DNA of 64,000 bases from Micromonospora ureilytica (GCF_015751765.1 NZ_JADOTX010000001.1:5952001-6016000), one strand, 5' to 3'. Positions 17,547-25,496 are shown, counted from the first letter of the stretch. Program-made: numbers and translations. Notes: a model not told the origin generated them from the letters alone.

Positions 17547-18097
17547 TGGACGCCGGCGAGCCGGCGCTGAGTCCGCTGCACGGCAGCGACCATCTCCGGT
17601 TCCGCCCGACCGATGAACCGGGTAACCAGGTGCTCCGGCCCGTACCGCGACCGAATCTCCGCTAGCCGGTCCAACACCTCGAAATCCTGGCCATCCGGTC
17701 CAGTCGTCATGTCTGCGCAGCAGATGGCGTCGGTAACCGCGGTTTCCTCCCGAGGGAACTCGGCGGCCAGGGCCTCACCGAGCCCACGCTCGTCGGCTTC
17801 CAGCCAGGCGCAGGAGTGATGAGCGACCAAGGCGGCAATCCGCTCATTGAAGTGCTCACGGCGTAGCCAGCGGCCACCGTCAAGCGAGTGGAAGCCGGTG
17901 TCGACCAGGTCAGGGCTGTAACCGACGTCGTGTAGCCAAGCCGACGCTACGAGCACCTCACGATCCTCGCTCGGGACTGCTCCGCTAATCCGGTCCGCCT
18001 TGGCAGCGACCGCCTGGACGTGACTCCATCGACGGGGCAACGGTGTCTCCAGCAGGCGTCGTGCAACTTCCCGAGCGGTGTCGACGAGGTCGGCCAT
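17534..18097 (-). CDS. HD-domain metal-dependent phosphohydrolase (AICE mdp)
   Basis: A 187-aa protein from the ATG at 18097. The HD motif is SAWLHDVGYSP; an upstream His (RWSHVQAVA), AALVAHHSCA and AICCADMTTG supply the other metal ligands. The family hydrolyses phosphate esters such as nucleotides or (p)ppGpp; the substrate is unknown. With pra, reg and nud it forms the four-gene cluster described for AICEs. It converges on and overlaps nud. Confidence 0.85.
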   Translation of the reverse strand: MADLVDTAREVARRLLETPLPRRWSHVQAVAAKADRISGAVPSEDREVLVASAWLHDVGYSPDLVDTGFHSLDGGRWLRREHFNERIAALVAHHSCAWLEADERGLGEALAAEFPREETAVTDAICCADMTTGPDGQDFEVLDRLAEIRSRYGPEHLVTRFIGRAEPEMVAAVQRTQRRLAGVHQRM

Positions 18098-18844
18098 ATC
18101 GCCAGGGTACGGAGGCACCCGGTCCGCTCGCCATCCCGTGTTCGGGTGCCGGCCGAGCTGCCGGCGAAGTGGTTCAAAGTTTCTGTACGTCTTCAAGGCG
18201 GCCCTGAACGGGCCGCACGCGCCGCCGCCTGGGCGCGCGTCCGTCGCTCCGCTGGCGCTCCGACTCCGGCCACGCAACACGCCCGGCGGCTGGCGCGGAA
18301 GCGGGAAGCCCAAGGGGCCGCCGCAGAACGACAGGCGGCTGGCCGGGTGGTGGTGGGCCGGCAGCCGGCCGGGCCGCGCGGCAAGCACCGCGCGGCGCAG
18401 GAGAGTGCACGCGGTCGCGTCGGCGAGCTGGCGACGATCGCAGGGTCGCGGCTACTGCGCCTCCGGCGGGGGCGCTCCGGCTCCAGGATGGCCGCGGCTG
18501 CGTCGGCGGCTTGCGGTCCGTGGGTGGTTGCGGTGGGGAGCCATCCCGTCGCCGTCGACCCGGGCGAGCCGAGCAGACCGCCGCCCGACCCGCCAACCTC
18601 CGTTCGGGTGTCAAGGTCCGCTTGACGTGGCGGGCCGGGCGGCGGCCCGCTCCCAGGAGGGCGGGTCGACGGCGACGGGATGGCACGTCGGCGTGTGCGA
18701 GGCGGATACTGCCCCCGCCGTCGGCTTGGGACGGGCGGTCAACAACCAGCTCAGCCCGCCGTCTGTACGAGCCGCCAAGATCCGTTTTTAGTGGCGGGCT
18801 GAGCAACAGCCCACCAGCCGAGGAGATTGATTCACAGCCTACGG
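18098..18844. other. Long gene-free GC-rich stretch of the AICE
   Basis: About 750 bp between mdp and the cargo with no protein-like frame. It is very G/C-rich up to about 18770, then drops sharply in GC. It holds short imperfect palindromes (for example around 18350-18400). A motif near 18243-18260 (GCTCCGCTGGCGCTCC) is repeated with one mismatch right of attR near 23759. It could hold a transfer locus (clt) or decayed DNA; no known repeat set was recognised. Confidence 0.4.
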
Positions 18845-19459
18845 TCACTTGCGCTTGAGCTTTAAGAGCACGGGCTCCAGGGTCTCGAGACCTAATAGGA
18901 TGTCAGCAATCGTCTGTCGCATCTGTTGAGGGTCGGGGGGCGTCTGTACCTTGATAACCGAGTTGTGGGCAACAGCACCGCGTTGCCCTCCGAACGAGTT
19001 CATCGTTGCAAGCCAAACCGGATCGAGGTCTGCTTCAAGGACACCGACGGGCAGTAACACGCTAAGGAGGTTCTTCTCCTTGATCCCGTGATTGTCATGT
19101 GAGACATAACGTTCATGCTCGCTCAGCAGCCTAACTACATGTGCTTCAAATGTATCGTTGTTGGTCTGCCTTACGACAGCTTTTGGCGGCTGGACACTTC
19201 GTGCGCCATACAGCATTAGGGCGGCGATGCATCTGCCGGTACGCTGGGAGTTTTGCCACCTCGTCTTTGCTGCGAGAAGAATATCCTGAGCCACGTCTTC
19301 GACGTAAGACTCGACTTCGGCATGCGTTAGTACGACGTAAGCGCGCACCCCATCGTACTGCCGTTGCGAGTAGAGGCCAGTCGGATTTACCTTGGGAAGA
19401 AATCGGCTTTCGAGTTGGCGAACCCGGCGCTGCAGGGTCTTAAGCCTCCGCGTAGGCAA
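18845..19459 (-). CDS. HEPN-domain protein (candidate RNase toxin)
   Basis: A 204-aa helical protein from a TTG at 19459 with GGAGGGG just upstream, overlapping the DUF262 gene by 20 bp. The N-terminal coil (LKTLQRRVRQLE) precedes ...HAEVESYVEDVAQDILLAAKTRWQ. The C-terminal GQRGAVAHNS holds an R-x4-H motif, the catalytic signature of HEPN ribonucleases. HEPN proteins of the RiboL-PSP and MAE_28990 types often sit beside DUF262 genes. Likely an RNA-cutting effector in a two-gene defence unit. Base composition is much less GC-rich than the core AICE. Confidence 0.7.
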   Translation of the reverse strand: MPTRRLKTLQRRVRQLESRFLPKVNPTGLYSQRQYDGVRAYVVLTHAEVESYVEDVAQDILLAAKTRWQNSQRTGRCIAALMLYGARSVQPPKAVVRQTNNDTFEAHVVRLLSEHERYVSHDNHGIKEKNLLSVLLPVGVLEADLDPVWLATMNSFGGQRGAVAHNSVIKVQTPPDPQQMRQTIADILLGLETLEPVLLKLKRK

Positions 19460-20621
19460 TTCGCCCCTCCGTCGAGGTGCGAGGAATCGGAAGGGTCAGT
19501 CCGATCGCCCTTTGTAGTGCCTCACCCCAAAGAACTAGCCTTACGAGGATGGCCTCTCGGCTTTTGGTGGTCGTCGTGATCGATTCCGAGAATTCAGGGT
19601 CATTGCAGACTTCCTTGAAGGCATCTATGACTGCTGCGCCGTTCGTGAGCATAGCTGCCCTCACCGCAGGATCCCGGCCGTAGAATACCATCACATCAAA
19701 TACCGCCCGGTTGAACGGACGTTCGTAGGCTGTCTGGTTCCATCGGCGGAAGGCGTTCGCGCCGAAGATATTGACGGTTATAGCTATTGCGAACCGGCAT
19801 GATTCGGCGTCAAACCTCAGTTGGTCCCCGTCAGAATCCCAGCGCTTGTTGAGTATCTCGCAAGTGCGGTCGAGCAGTGGCTTTAGGTTGCCGACGTAGC
19901 TCGGAAGGAAGTAACTGAACGCATAGAACCTGACTAGTAGCTCGACATCCCTCATTCGGAAGTCTGGAGCCTTCCTCTTGAAGAGGGTGTAGAAGTCCGG
20001 ATGCTCCGCCGTGTATTGGTTGACGAAAGACACAAAAGGCCCGGGGTGGAGGGCTTGACGTAGTTCCTGTGGACTGAGGGATACGCTTTCCGTGTTGAGT
20101 CGCAGGAAAACAAGATATAGAAACTCTTCACGCTGCCAGTTGCGCACCACGATCGTCCGGACCGTTTGGGTCTCGAAGGCTGTCCGGTCGCTTTCGGGCA
20201 AGGCCGCGTAGCTTTTCCCATTAAGGTCGGACCGAACGTCTAGCCCCGTCAGCTTGAAACCCGACTCAGGGTCCGTGAACTGCTGAAGCGTAAGGAGCCG
20301 CTGTTTTCCGTCGAGCACAACGAACTCGCCGCGGCGTCCCTTTCGCTCTGCTAGGACGATCTGAGGCACCGGAAGTCCGACGATCAGGGACTCGATGAAG
20401 CGGCTCTTCTTCCGACGGTCCCACGCGTCACGACGCTGAAATGAAGGGTTAACGTCGATCGTCTTTCGGGAGATTTGATTTAAGATCGTCTCGGCAGTCC
20501 AGTCGGTTGAAACCACTACCGCATCAAAGGTGGTATCGACCAACGGGCCGAGATCTTCTTCTGTCTCACCAAAAGCATCTGGTTCGTCGGAGAACGTCTC
20601 GTCCTCGAAGCTTCTTCTCAC
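19440..20621 (-). CDS. DUF262 protein (GmrSD/ParB-like nuclease family)
   Basis: About 393 aa from the GTG at 20621, which has GGAAGG 9 bp upstream; a TTG at 20693 lacks a ribosome site. The N-terminal DUF262 domain shows IDVNPSFQRRDAWDRRKKSRFIESLIVGLPVPQIVL, then EFVVLDGKQRLLTLQQF (the DGQQR-type motif) and FLRLNTESVSLSPQELRQAL. The DUF1524 HNH nuclease half of GmrSD is absent, so the partner HEPN protein could supply the nuclease. The domain is known from type IV restriction and other defence systems. It follows the restriction endonuclease gene by about 96 bp. Confidence 0.82.
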   Translation of the reverse strand: MRRSFEDETFSDEPDAFGETEEDLGPLVDTTFDAVVVSTDWTAETILNQISRKTIDVNPSFQRRDAWDRRKKSRFIESLIVGLPVPQIVLAERKGRRGEFVVLDGKQRLLTLQQFTDPESGFKLTGLDVRSDLNGKSYAALPESDRTAFETQTVRTIVVRNWQREEFLYLVFLRLNTESVSLSPQELRQALHPGPFVSFVNQYTAEHPDFYTLFKRKAPDFRMRDVELLVRFYAFSYFLPSYVGNLKPLLDRTCEILNKRWDSDGDQLRFDAESCRFAIAITVNIFGANAFRRWNQTAYERPFNRAVFDVMVFYGRDPAVRAAMLTNGAAVIDAFKEVCNDPEFSESITTTTKSREAILVRLVLWGEALQRAIGLTLPIPRTSTEGRIAYAEA

Positions 20622-20717
20622 TAGAGGCCACCTTCCAGCTTTCCGACCCGACTCGTCCTTACCGTACTGGCACGGCGTGGACCTGGGCGACAACCACGGC
20701 AGGTTACCGGATCCATG

Positions 20718-21725
20718 TCACGACCAGCCGGTCTCGGTCCGGCTTGGCAGCTGCTTCTGCCAGTGACTCCCTCCAACTTCCATGACCCATACGAAGGTGT
20801 TATCCGCGATGTTGTCGTGCTTTCGTTGACGCTGAGCAAATTTCGCAAGGGTCCGATAGGCGGTAGTGAAGCCCGCGATCGTCAGTCCTGCCTCTTCAAA
20901 GGAAGTTTCCATCTCATCACGCCGTACATAGTCGACTTCGCCATCACTTTCGACGCAGTCCACTACCCAAAAAACGTTTGATTCGGGGTTATGCAGCAAG
21001 ATGTCTGGCCAGCGGCCAGCGAGATTTAATGGAATACCTAGCCTGGTAATGGCATCCTGGTATATTGCGTCAATCCGGTCACCGTCTTTATCATCTACAT
21101 ATACCGGCGTGTAGCCAGGCAGGAAAGTTGCGCAATAAAGGGCGATGGTGGCGGGAACGAGTCTGCCTCCCTCGTGGGCCGCCCACGCGGCCGATTCGGC
21201 AGTCCTCATTCGGGCTTTTCGGGACTCTGTGTCGGAAAGCCAGATTTCTGCTCGAGGCTTGAACTCGGATGCTGAGCATTCCAGAAGAGACTTAAATTCC
21301 TCGTCTAGGCGGTAGACGCAATGATTGCTCTTCGGTTTCCAGTAATAGGGAATAAAGCGGGCTTCTTTGGGCTCTGCCGTCGCTTTAATGATAATTCCCA
21401 ATTCCCTTAGGGGTAGCTGGACGCTGTCTCTACTCTCGCGATCGATCGTGGGGAGACCCGTTCGTCGAGCCACCTCATCCAGTAGCTTCTTATTGGGAGC
21501 GCCGTCGGAAAACTTGAAGCCAAGCCGGGCCATCACGCTAATCGGACTTGGCGCTTCGTCGTCAGCCAGTGCCAAGATGGCCGCCTCTCGCCGTGGAGAG
21601 TGTTGTCCGAGCGCATCTAACAGGTACTGGACTCGCCGCTGCTTCTCGCCGCTACTGATCACCGCAAGAGTCTGGCCCACTTGGTTGGCAGTACAAGCGT
21701 TCGTGGCGGCGTGTCGTTGGGACAT
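20718..21725 (-). CDS. PstI/BsuBI-family type II restriction endonuclease
   Basis: A 335-aa protein from the ATG at 21725. The N-terminal helical part includes QRRVQYLLDALGQHSPRREAAILALAD. The C-terminal nuclease has RWPDILLHNPESNVFWVVDCVESDGEVD and TIAGFTTAYRTLAKFA, with the late Asp/Glu pattern of the BsuBI/PstI family, whose members cut CTGCAG. It lies 104 bp downstream of a matching adenine methyltransferase. The reading frame stays open and protein-like upstream of the ATG but with no standard start codon. Identification is by pattern; the recognition site is inferred. Confidence 0.75.
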   Translation of the reverse strand: MSQRHAATNACTANQVGQTLAVISSGEKQRRVQYLLDALGQHSPRREAAILALADDEAPSPISVMARLGFKFSDGAPNKKLLDEVARRTGLPTIDRESRDSVQLPLRELGIIIKATAEPKEARFIPYYWKPKSNHCVYRLDEEFKSLLECSASEFKPRAEIWLSDTESRKARMRTAESAAWAAHEGGRLVPATIALYCATFLPGYTPVYVDDKDGDRIDAIYQDAITRLGIPLNLAGRWPDILLHNPESNVFWVVDCVESDGEVDYVRRDEMETSFEEAGLTIAGFTTAYRTLAKFAQRQRKHDNIADNTFVWVMEVGGSHWQKQLPSRTETGWS

Positions 21726-21829
21726 CCGCGAGGACAGTGCCTCCGTTACAACACTCAGCGCGTAAACATCCTCGTTGGCGAGGTAGCTGATGTTTGGGAG
21801 ACTATGTCCGTTGCGCCTGTTCTGCCCGG

Positions 21830-23419
21830 CTAGTTCAGTCCCTCGACGGCATGTGTCGACACTAATGGGTGGACTAGTGCGTCGATTTTTTCTTGATCTG
21901 GCAGGGCAAGGGGTTGGCCGTGGCCGAGGTCGTTCAGTTCCGCGATCGTAGGGAAGCGCATTGACCGCAAGTCGGTAGCGTTCACTTGGGTGTGGCCAGA
22001 GAATGTACGGAAGGCGCGATCGACTACGCTGCTGTTTAGCCAGAGGCTAAGTCCGACCGCGAGTTGACGGTCGATCCCTTGGCCGTTGGCATGAATGATG
22101 TTGAGATGGTTCTCGAAGGCGATGGACGTTGGACCATTCACGGCAGGATCCCAGACGGCCGCGACTATCCTTCTCCTTTCCTCCTTGGCTGAAAAGCGCT
22201 TTATGGCGACGTAGCAGCCCGACGGGAGTAGTAGCTTTTGGGCAGCGACGTCGAGGGCTGCGAAGCCTTGAGCCTTGCGAATTTTCCGTGGCCACTCAAT
22301 CAGGCCGTTTCTAAGATTCCCTGGGTAAATGAGGGGTAGATCAGTTGCCTCGGGTTGCTCTCGGAGATACGGTCTGGACCGGAAATCAACGACTTTGCCA
22401 GTCGACACCTTCAGCCCAAGATCCTTCAGGGTCGAGGGTAGGCTAGATATCATCTGCGTGGACAGGGCGTCATCTTCGCCTGTTGCAATCCTGATAAAGC
22501 GCTCTGGATCTCCGGGACGCACGACATCTTCGTACGAGACCACTCGTCGGACGGCGTCGTCAGCGTCGCCTCTGCTGGACGAGATCGTAATCTCAGATGG
22601 TTGTCCTCCCCGGATTCCACTGATTACTACGTTCTCTTGTAGTACGCCTGTGTCCGAAAATACGCTCGACCGGGAGTCGAACAGATGAATTTTCTTGATG
22701 GTAATGCGGTCGAGCAGGAAGTCCCGGAATGAGGCAAAGTACGGCCCGTTTGCGAAGGACCGTGGAGTAATTGCCGCAAGCTGCCCCCCGGGTCTAAGAG
22801 CTTGGACACCAAGGGCAAGAAATGCTGCGTAAAGATTGGGGCAGTCGACTCCCAGGGCTGATAGTGCCACTCGGCCCTTGGAGCCTGATCCGAGTTTGCC
22901 ATACGGCGGGTTCATTACCACAAGGTCGAACGGTGTGCGTAGAGCAGGCTCGCTGCCACTGGTGGCCATATCGATGAAGTCCCCTAGTACGACCTTCGCT
23001 ACCAGCGAACCGCCGGCGGCTTCTGCCGTGCGTGCGGCATCGTCAAGGGTCGCCTCTAGCGAAGGCGCCAGCGAGGGGTCAATCTCGACAGCTACGACTT
23101 CGAGCTGGAGGCCGGGCGACTGGGTGAGGACCTGTCTGACGAGAGCGGCAGTGAGAGAGCCGGACCCGGCTCCAGGGTCGAGGACTCGCAGACGCCCGCC
23201 GACTGGTAGCTGTGGCATGGCAGCGATCAGGGAGGCGGCCCGAGCCGGGGTGAAGTACTGCCCAAGGCTCGCTTGGCGCGCAGGATCAAGCGACGCCAAG
23301 GCCCGGGTCCTCTGGGTCTCTGCCCGATCTGTGAGCTCGTTGAGAAGCACGGGTGTAAGGGTAGGCGCACTGGCTGGCCATGCCTGGCCTTGGTGGGTGC
23401 CTGCCGACGGGTTCGTCAC
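21830..23419 (-). CDS. Adenine-specific DNA methyltransferase (PstI/BsuBI type)
   Basis: A 529-aa N6-adenine methyltransferase from the GTG at 23419 (AGGGGG upstream). LGQYFTPARAASLIAAM precedes the SAM site LRVLDPGAGSGSLTAAL, the acidic EVVAVEIDPS, and catalytic FDLVVMNPPYGK. The C-terminal half (about residues 330-520) is a target-recognition region. The order and size fit the gamma-class methyltransferases of BsuBI/PstI systems. It protects host DNA from the adjacent endonuclease. It is the first gene of the defence cargo, starting about 210 bp from attR. Confidence 0.88.
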   Translation of the reverse strand: MTNPSAGTHQGQAWPASAPTLTPVLLNELTDRAETQRTRALASLDPARQASLGQYFTPARAASLIAAMPQLPVGGRLRVLDPGAGSGSLTAALVRQVLTQSPGLQLEVVAVEIDPSLAPSLEATLDDAARTAEAAGGSLVAKVVLGDFIDMATSGSEPALRTPFDLVVMNPPYGKLGSGSKGRVALSALGVDCPNLYAAFLALGVQALRPGGQLAAITPRSFANGPYFASFRDFLLDRITIKKIHLFDSRSSVFSDTGVLQENVVISGIRGGQPSEITISSSRGDADDAVRRVVSYEDVVRPGDPERFIRIATGEDDALSTQMISSLPSTLKDLGLKVSTGKVVDFRSRPYLREQPEATDLPLIYPGNLRNGLIEWPRKIRKAQGFAALDVAAQKLLLPSGCYVAIKRFSAKEERRRIVAAVWDPAVNGPTSIAFENHLNIIHANGQGIDRQLAVGLSLWLNSSVVDRAFRTFSGHTQVNATDLRSMRFPTIAELNDLGHGQPLALPDQEKIDALVHPLVSTHAVEGLN

Positions 23420-23526
23420 TTCGCTACCCCCTGCTCACACGCGTGCATGTTCTTTCTGGCATCGAGGGCAGGGTGCATACGCTGGCCATAGACGAGCAAG
23501 GGAGTGGAGGGCGACGACAGCAGCGC

Positions 23527-23536
23527 TGACAGCAAC
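23527..23536. repeat. Integrase arm-type repeat left of attR
   Basis: TGACAGCAAC, preceded by GC as at 7592-7601. It lies 94 bp inside the element from attR; see the tandem pair beside attL. Confidence 0.45.
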
Positions 23537-23629
23537 CGCGCCGGACGGCGGCACGCTGACGAGTCTGGGCATGGACGAAGCTCCGAGCGTGCGGCCGTTC
23601 CTGGACGAGCCTGGACGACCTGCACAGAG

Positions 23630-23686
23630 CTTGTAAGCGAGATGTCGCCGGTTCGATCCCGGCCGGGGGCTCCAATTCCATCAGGC
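23630..23686 (+). repeat. attR: right copy of the 57-bp attachment repeat
   Basis: Exact duplicate of 7489-7545 (tRNA-Thr 3' segment, CCA and 12 bp of flank). The upstream tRNA half is missing, so this is not a second tRNA gene. Confidence 0.95.
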
Positions 23687-23760
23687 TTCTCTCGATGGGC
23701 ACGGCCGCGAGTCGACCGGTTGACAGCAACGGGCGCTGACGAGAGCTTCCGGTCGACGCT
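23687..23760 (-). pseudogene. Fossil of a related element's att flank and int 3' end
   Basis: Similarity to the sequence inside attL continues past the exact repeat. CGATGGGCAC, CGAGTCGACCGG and TGACAGCAAC recur in order, followed by ACGAGAGCTTCC and GTCGA, which match the last codons of int (7610-7627). A 12-bp arm repeat present at attL is missing here. The simplest reading is that the same tRNA once held a related element whose int-proximal end survives as about 70 bp, followed by its remaining cargo. Confidence 0.6.
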
Positions 23761-24191
23761 CCGCTGCCGCTCCACGCCGGTGATGCAGGGCGCCTGGCGG
23801 CAGGCGTGGGGCGCGGTAAGCCCGGGGGCGCCGTAGACGGCGGGCCGCCATCTGGCCGGGCGGCGGCAGTGGCACCGCCGCGCCGTCAGTGAGTCGGGCC
23901 GGCGTTGCCGGCGGGCGGGGGTTGCCCGTGATGCCCACGCCGCATCCCCACCACGGTCTTCTGCTGTGGAACCTTGATTGCGGTCCCGACCCCCTTGTTG
24001 CTGATGCTTTGGCCGCCGCCCGTATGGCGGCCCGAGATGCCTCCCCGACCACGCAGGCGGCAGCACACTTTTGCCATTGGCGGGATGTGTCGATTCACGG
24101 ACACTTTCCGCGAACGGTATTCGGCAAGATTCTGTGCGCAGGACCACGGAGGGTCCATCTCTGGGCTGTCCGGAGTGGAGAGGGCTGGCTT

Positions 24192-24962
24192 GTGCGGCTA
24201 CGCAGCACTGGGCGCGCGATTTTGAAGGACCTCCGGCTGCGCCGGAACATCGACCTCTACGCGATGGCGTTCGTCGCACTGGTTTTCGCCGTACTGTCGG
24301 CAGTCGGCGACGTTTTGTCCACGAACCTTCGCTGGACTGTGACCCTCGGGGGCATCGGGCTATTGATATTGCGGGCGGCTCTGCCGGCAAGGGCTGATTT
24401 TGACGCAGTGGGCCGAATTCTTGGTAACCGATCCGCCTTTGACGCCGACCCGCTGACGGACCGTCTAAGGGACGCCCAGGAAGTCTGGGTGTATGCACCT
24501 TCGGCCGTGAACCTGCTCTCGCCTGAGCGGTGCGAAGTTCTCAGACATCAGGTGCTGGGAAGTGCCGCAGGTCGAGTCCGGATCGTGGTCCTCGATCCGG
24601 AGGAGGAAGAGGCGGTTACCGAAGCACGCCGACAACTGGATGACTCTCTCGACTATCCACTCCAGGAGTTCGGCCCATCTCTCGCGTCGGTCGTACAGCA
24701 GTTGCGAAGGATGGCGGCCTGGCAGGTTGCGGGGAAGTTGGAGTGCGGGTTCTTGCCCTACAACCCGGGATTTAGCCTGGTTGCAGTGGATCCAAAATCG
24801 CATCGGGGCGTGGTGATTGTGGAGATGCATGCCTTCCACAACACGTCGACCGCGTCACGCATGCATCTACGTCTGACTCGGGTGGAGAGTGAGGAATGGT
24901 ATTTATACTGGACTTCTCAATTTGAGCAGATATGGGATGCGGCGAGAAAGCCAGGCGAGTGA
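24192..24962 (+). CDS. Two-helix membrane protein with Reg-like PLD domain
   Basis: About 256 aa from the GTG at 24192 (GGAGAGGG upstream); the open frame reaches 23889 but its first part is not protein-like. Two membrane helices (MAFVALVFAVLSAVGDVL, WTVTLGGIGLLILRAAL) are followed by a soluble domain: VWVYAPSAVNLLSPE, VRIVVLDPEEEEAVTEAR, then VVIVEMHAFHNT...SRMHLRLTRVE. This soluble part lines up with the C-terminal PLD-like domain of the AICE regulator at 16313-17071. No HKD motif is visible. It converges on the SIR2 operon. Possibly a membrane-bound sensor or effector; function unknown. Confidence 0.65.
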   Translation: MRLRSTGRAILKDLRLRRNIDLYAMAFVALVFAVLSAVGDVLSTNLRWTVTLGGIGLLILRAALPARADFDAVGRILGNRSAFDADPLTDRLRDAQEVWVYAPSAVNLLSPERCEVLRHQVLGSAAGRVRIVVLDPEEEEAVTEARRQLDDSLDYPLQEFGPSLASVVQQLRRMAAWQVAGKLECGFLPYNPGFSLVAVDPKSHRGVVIVEMHAFHNTSTASRMHLRLTRVESEEWYLYWTSQFEQIWDAARKPGE

Positions 24963-25066
24963 CAGGGTGGGTGCAACGTCAGTGGTCCTGGAGGAAGTGG
25001 TGCGGGGCATCGAACAGCGGCGCTCTGCTGCCCGACGCATGTCGCGATGCCCCCTTCGCAAGTTTG

Positions 25067-25468
25067 TCAGCCCAGCGCGTTGAATTCTGAATCGGGAGCG
25101 AAGCGCTTCGCGTTCCTCGCGTAGATCTTGACGACCTCGACAACCACGTTGCAATGGCTGAGGTTGGCGAACTGGCTCGCGTGGAAGAGTAGCTCTGCCC
25201 CCAGATCCGATCTCTCCTGGAGTACGTTGTCGAAGGCTCGGGCTGCATCCGTGGGGTCGGTGCCATTGTGGAGCTCGTGCTCCACGTGCTCGACGATGAC
25301 GGCGACATCTGCAGTGATCTTCATCAGATGTAGGAGTATATGGCGGACCTGGGCATAAGACGGGTCCTTGATCTGCCAGCCCACAACGTCGTACCGATCC
25401 TGTAGTTCTTGAATGGCGGACGCCCCGTCGCGGGCCCTCGCGATCAAGTCGTTTAGTTCGTCGCTCAT
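25067..25468 (-). CDS. Helical partner protein of the SIR2-PRTase gene
   Basis: A 133-aa, mainly alpha-helical, acidic protein with GGAGAGGAAG upstream of its ATG. It starts 28 bp after the SIR2-PRTase stop, so both are in one operon. Segments such as YAQVRHILLHLMKITADVAVIV and FDNVLQERSDLGAELLFHASQFANL suggest a four-helix bundle, loosely like MazG-type nucleotide pyrophosphohydrolases, but no firm motif is seen. Not recognised. It could be an antitoxin, a regulator or a second enzyme. Confidence 0.7.
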   Translation of the reverse strand: MSDELNDLIARARDGASAIQELQDRYDVVGWQIKDPSYAQVRHILLHLMKITADVAVIVEHVEHELHNGTDPTDAARAFDNVLQERSDLGAELLFHASQFANLSHCNVVVEVVKIYARNAKRFAPDSEFNALG

Positions 25469-25496
25469 CTTGCTTCCTCTCCTCCAGATGTACCCA

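Larger units (their letters stand above)
7489..23686. mobile_element. AICE integrated in tRNA-Thr(UGU), 16.2 kb
   Basis: Boundaries are the exact 57-bp direct repeats. Contents in order are int and xis beside attL, a RepSA-type initiator, small genes with overlapping starts, an FtsK/SpoIIIE ATPase, a membrane protein, a Pra-like gene, a divergent reg-nud-mdp module, a non-coding GC-rich stretch, and a defence cargo (HEPN, DUF262, PstI-type restriction-modification) beside attR. This matches the pSAM2/pMEA order known for AICEs: excise, replicate by rolling circle, and move double-stranded DNA between hyphae through an FtsK-like pump. All core genes look intact, so the element may be functional. 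Confidence 0.93.

Noticed and set aside
18172..18791. Several overlapping 200-aa frames in the gene-free AICE block
   Set aside because: Arg/Ala/Pro-rich in all frames with no motif or ribosome site; this is expected for very GC-rich non-coding DNA.
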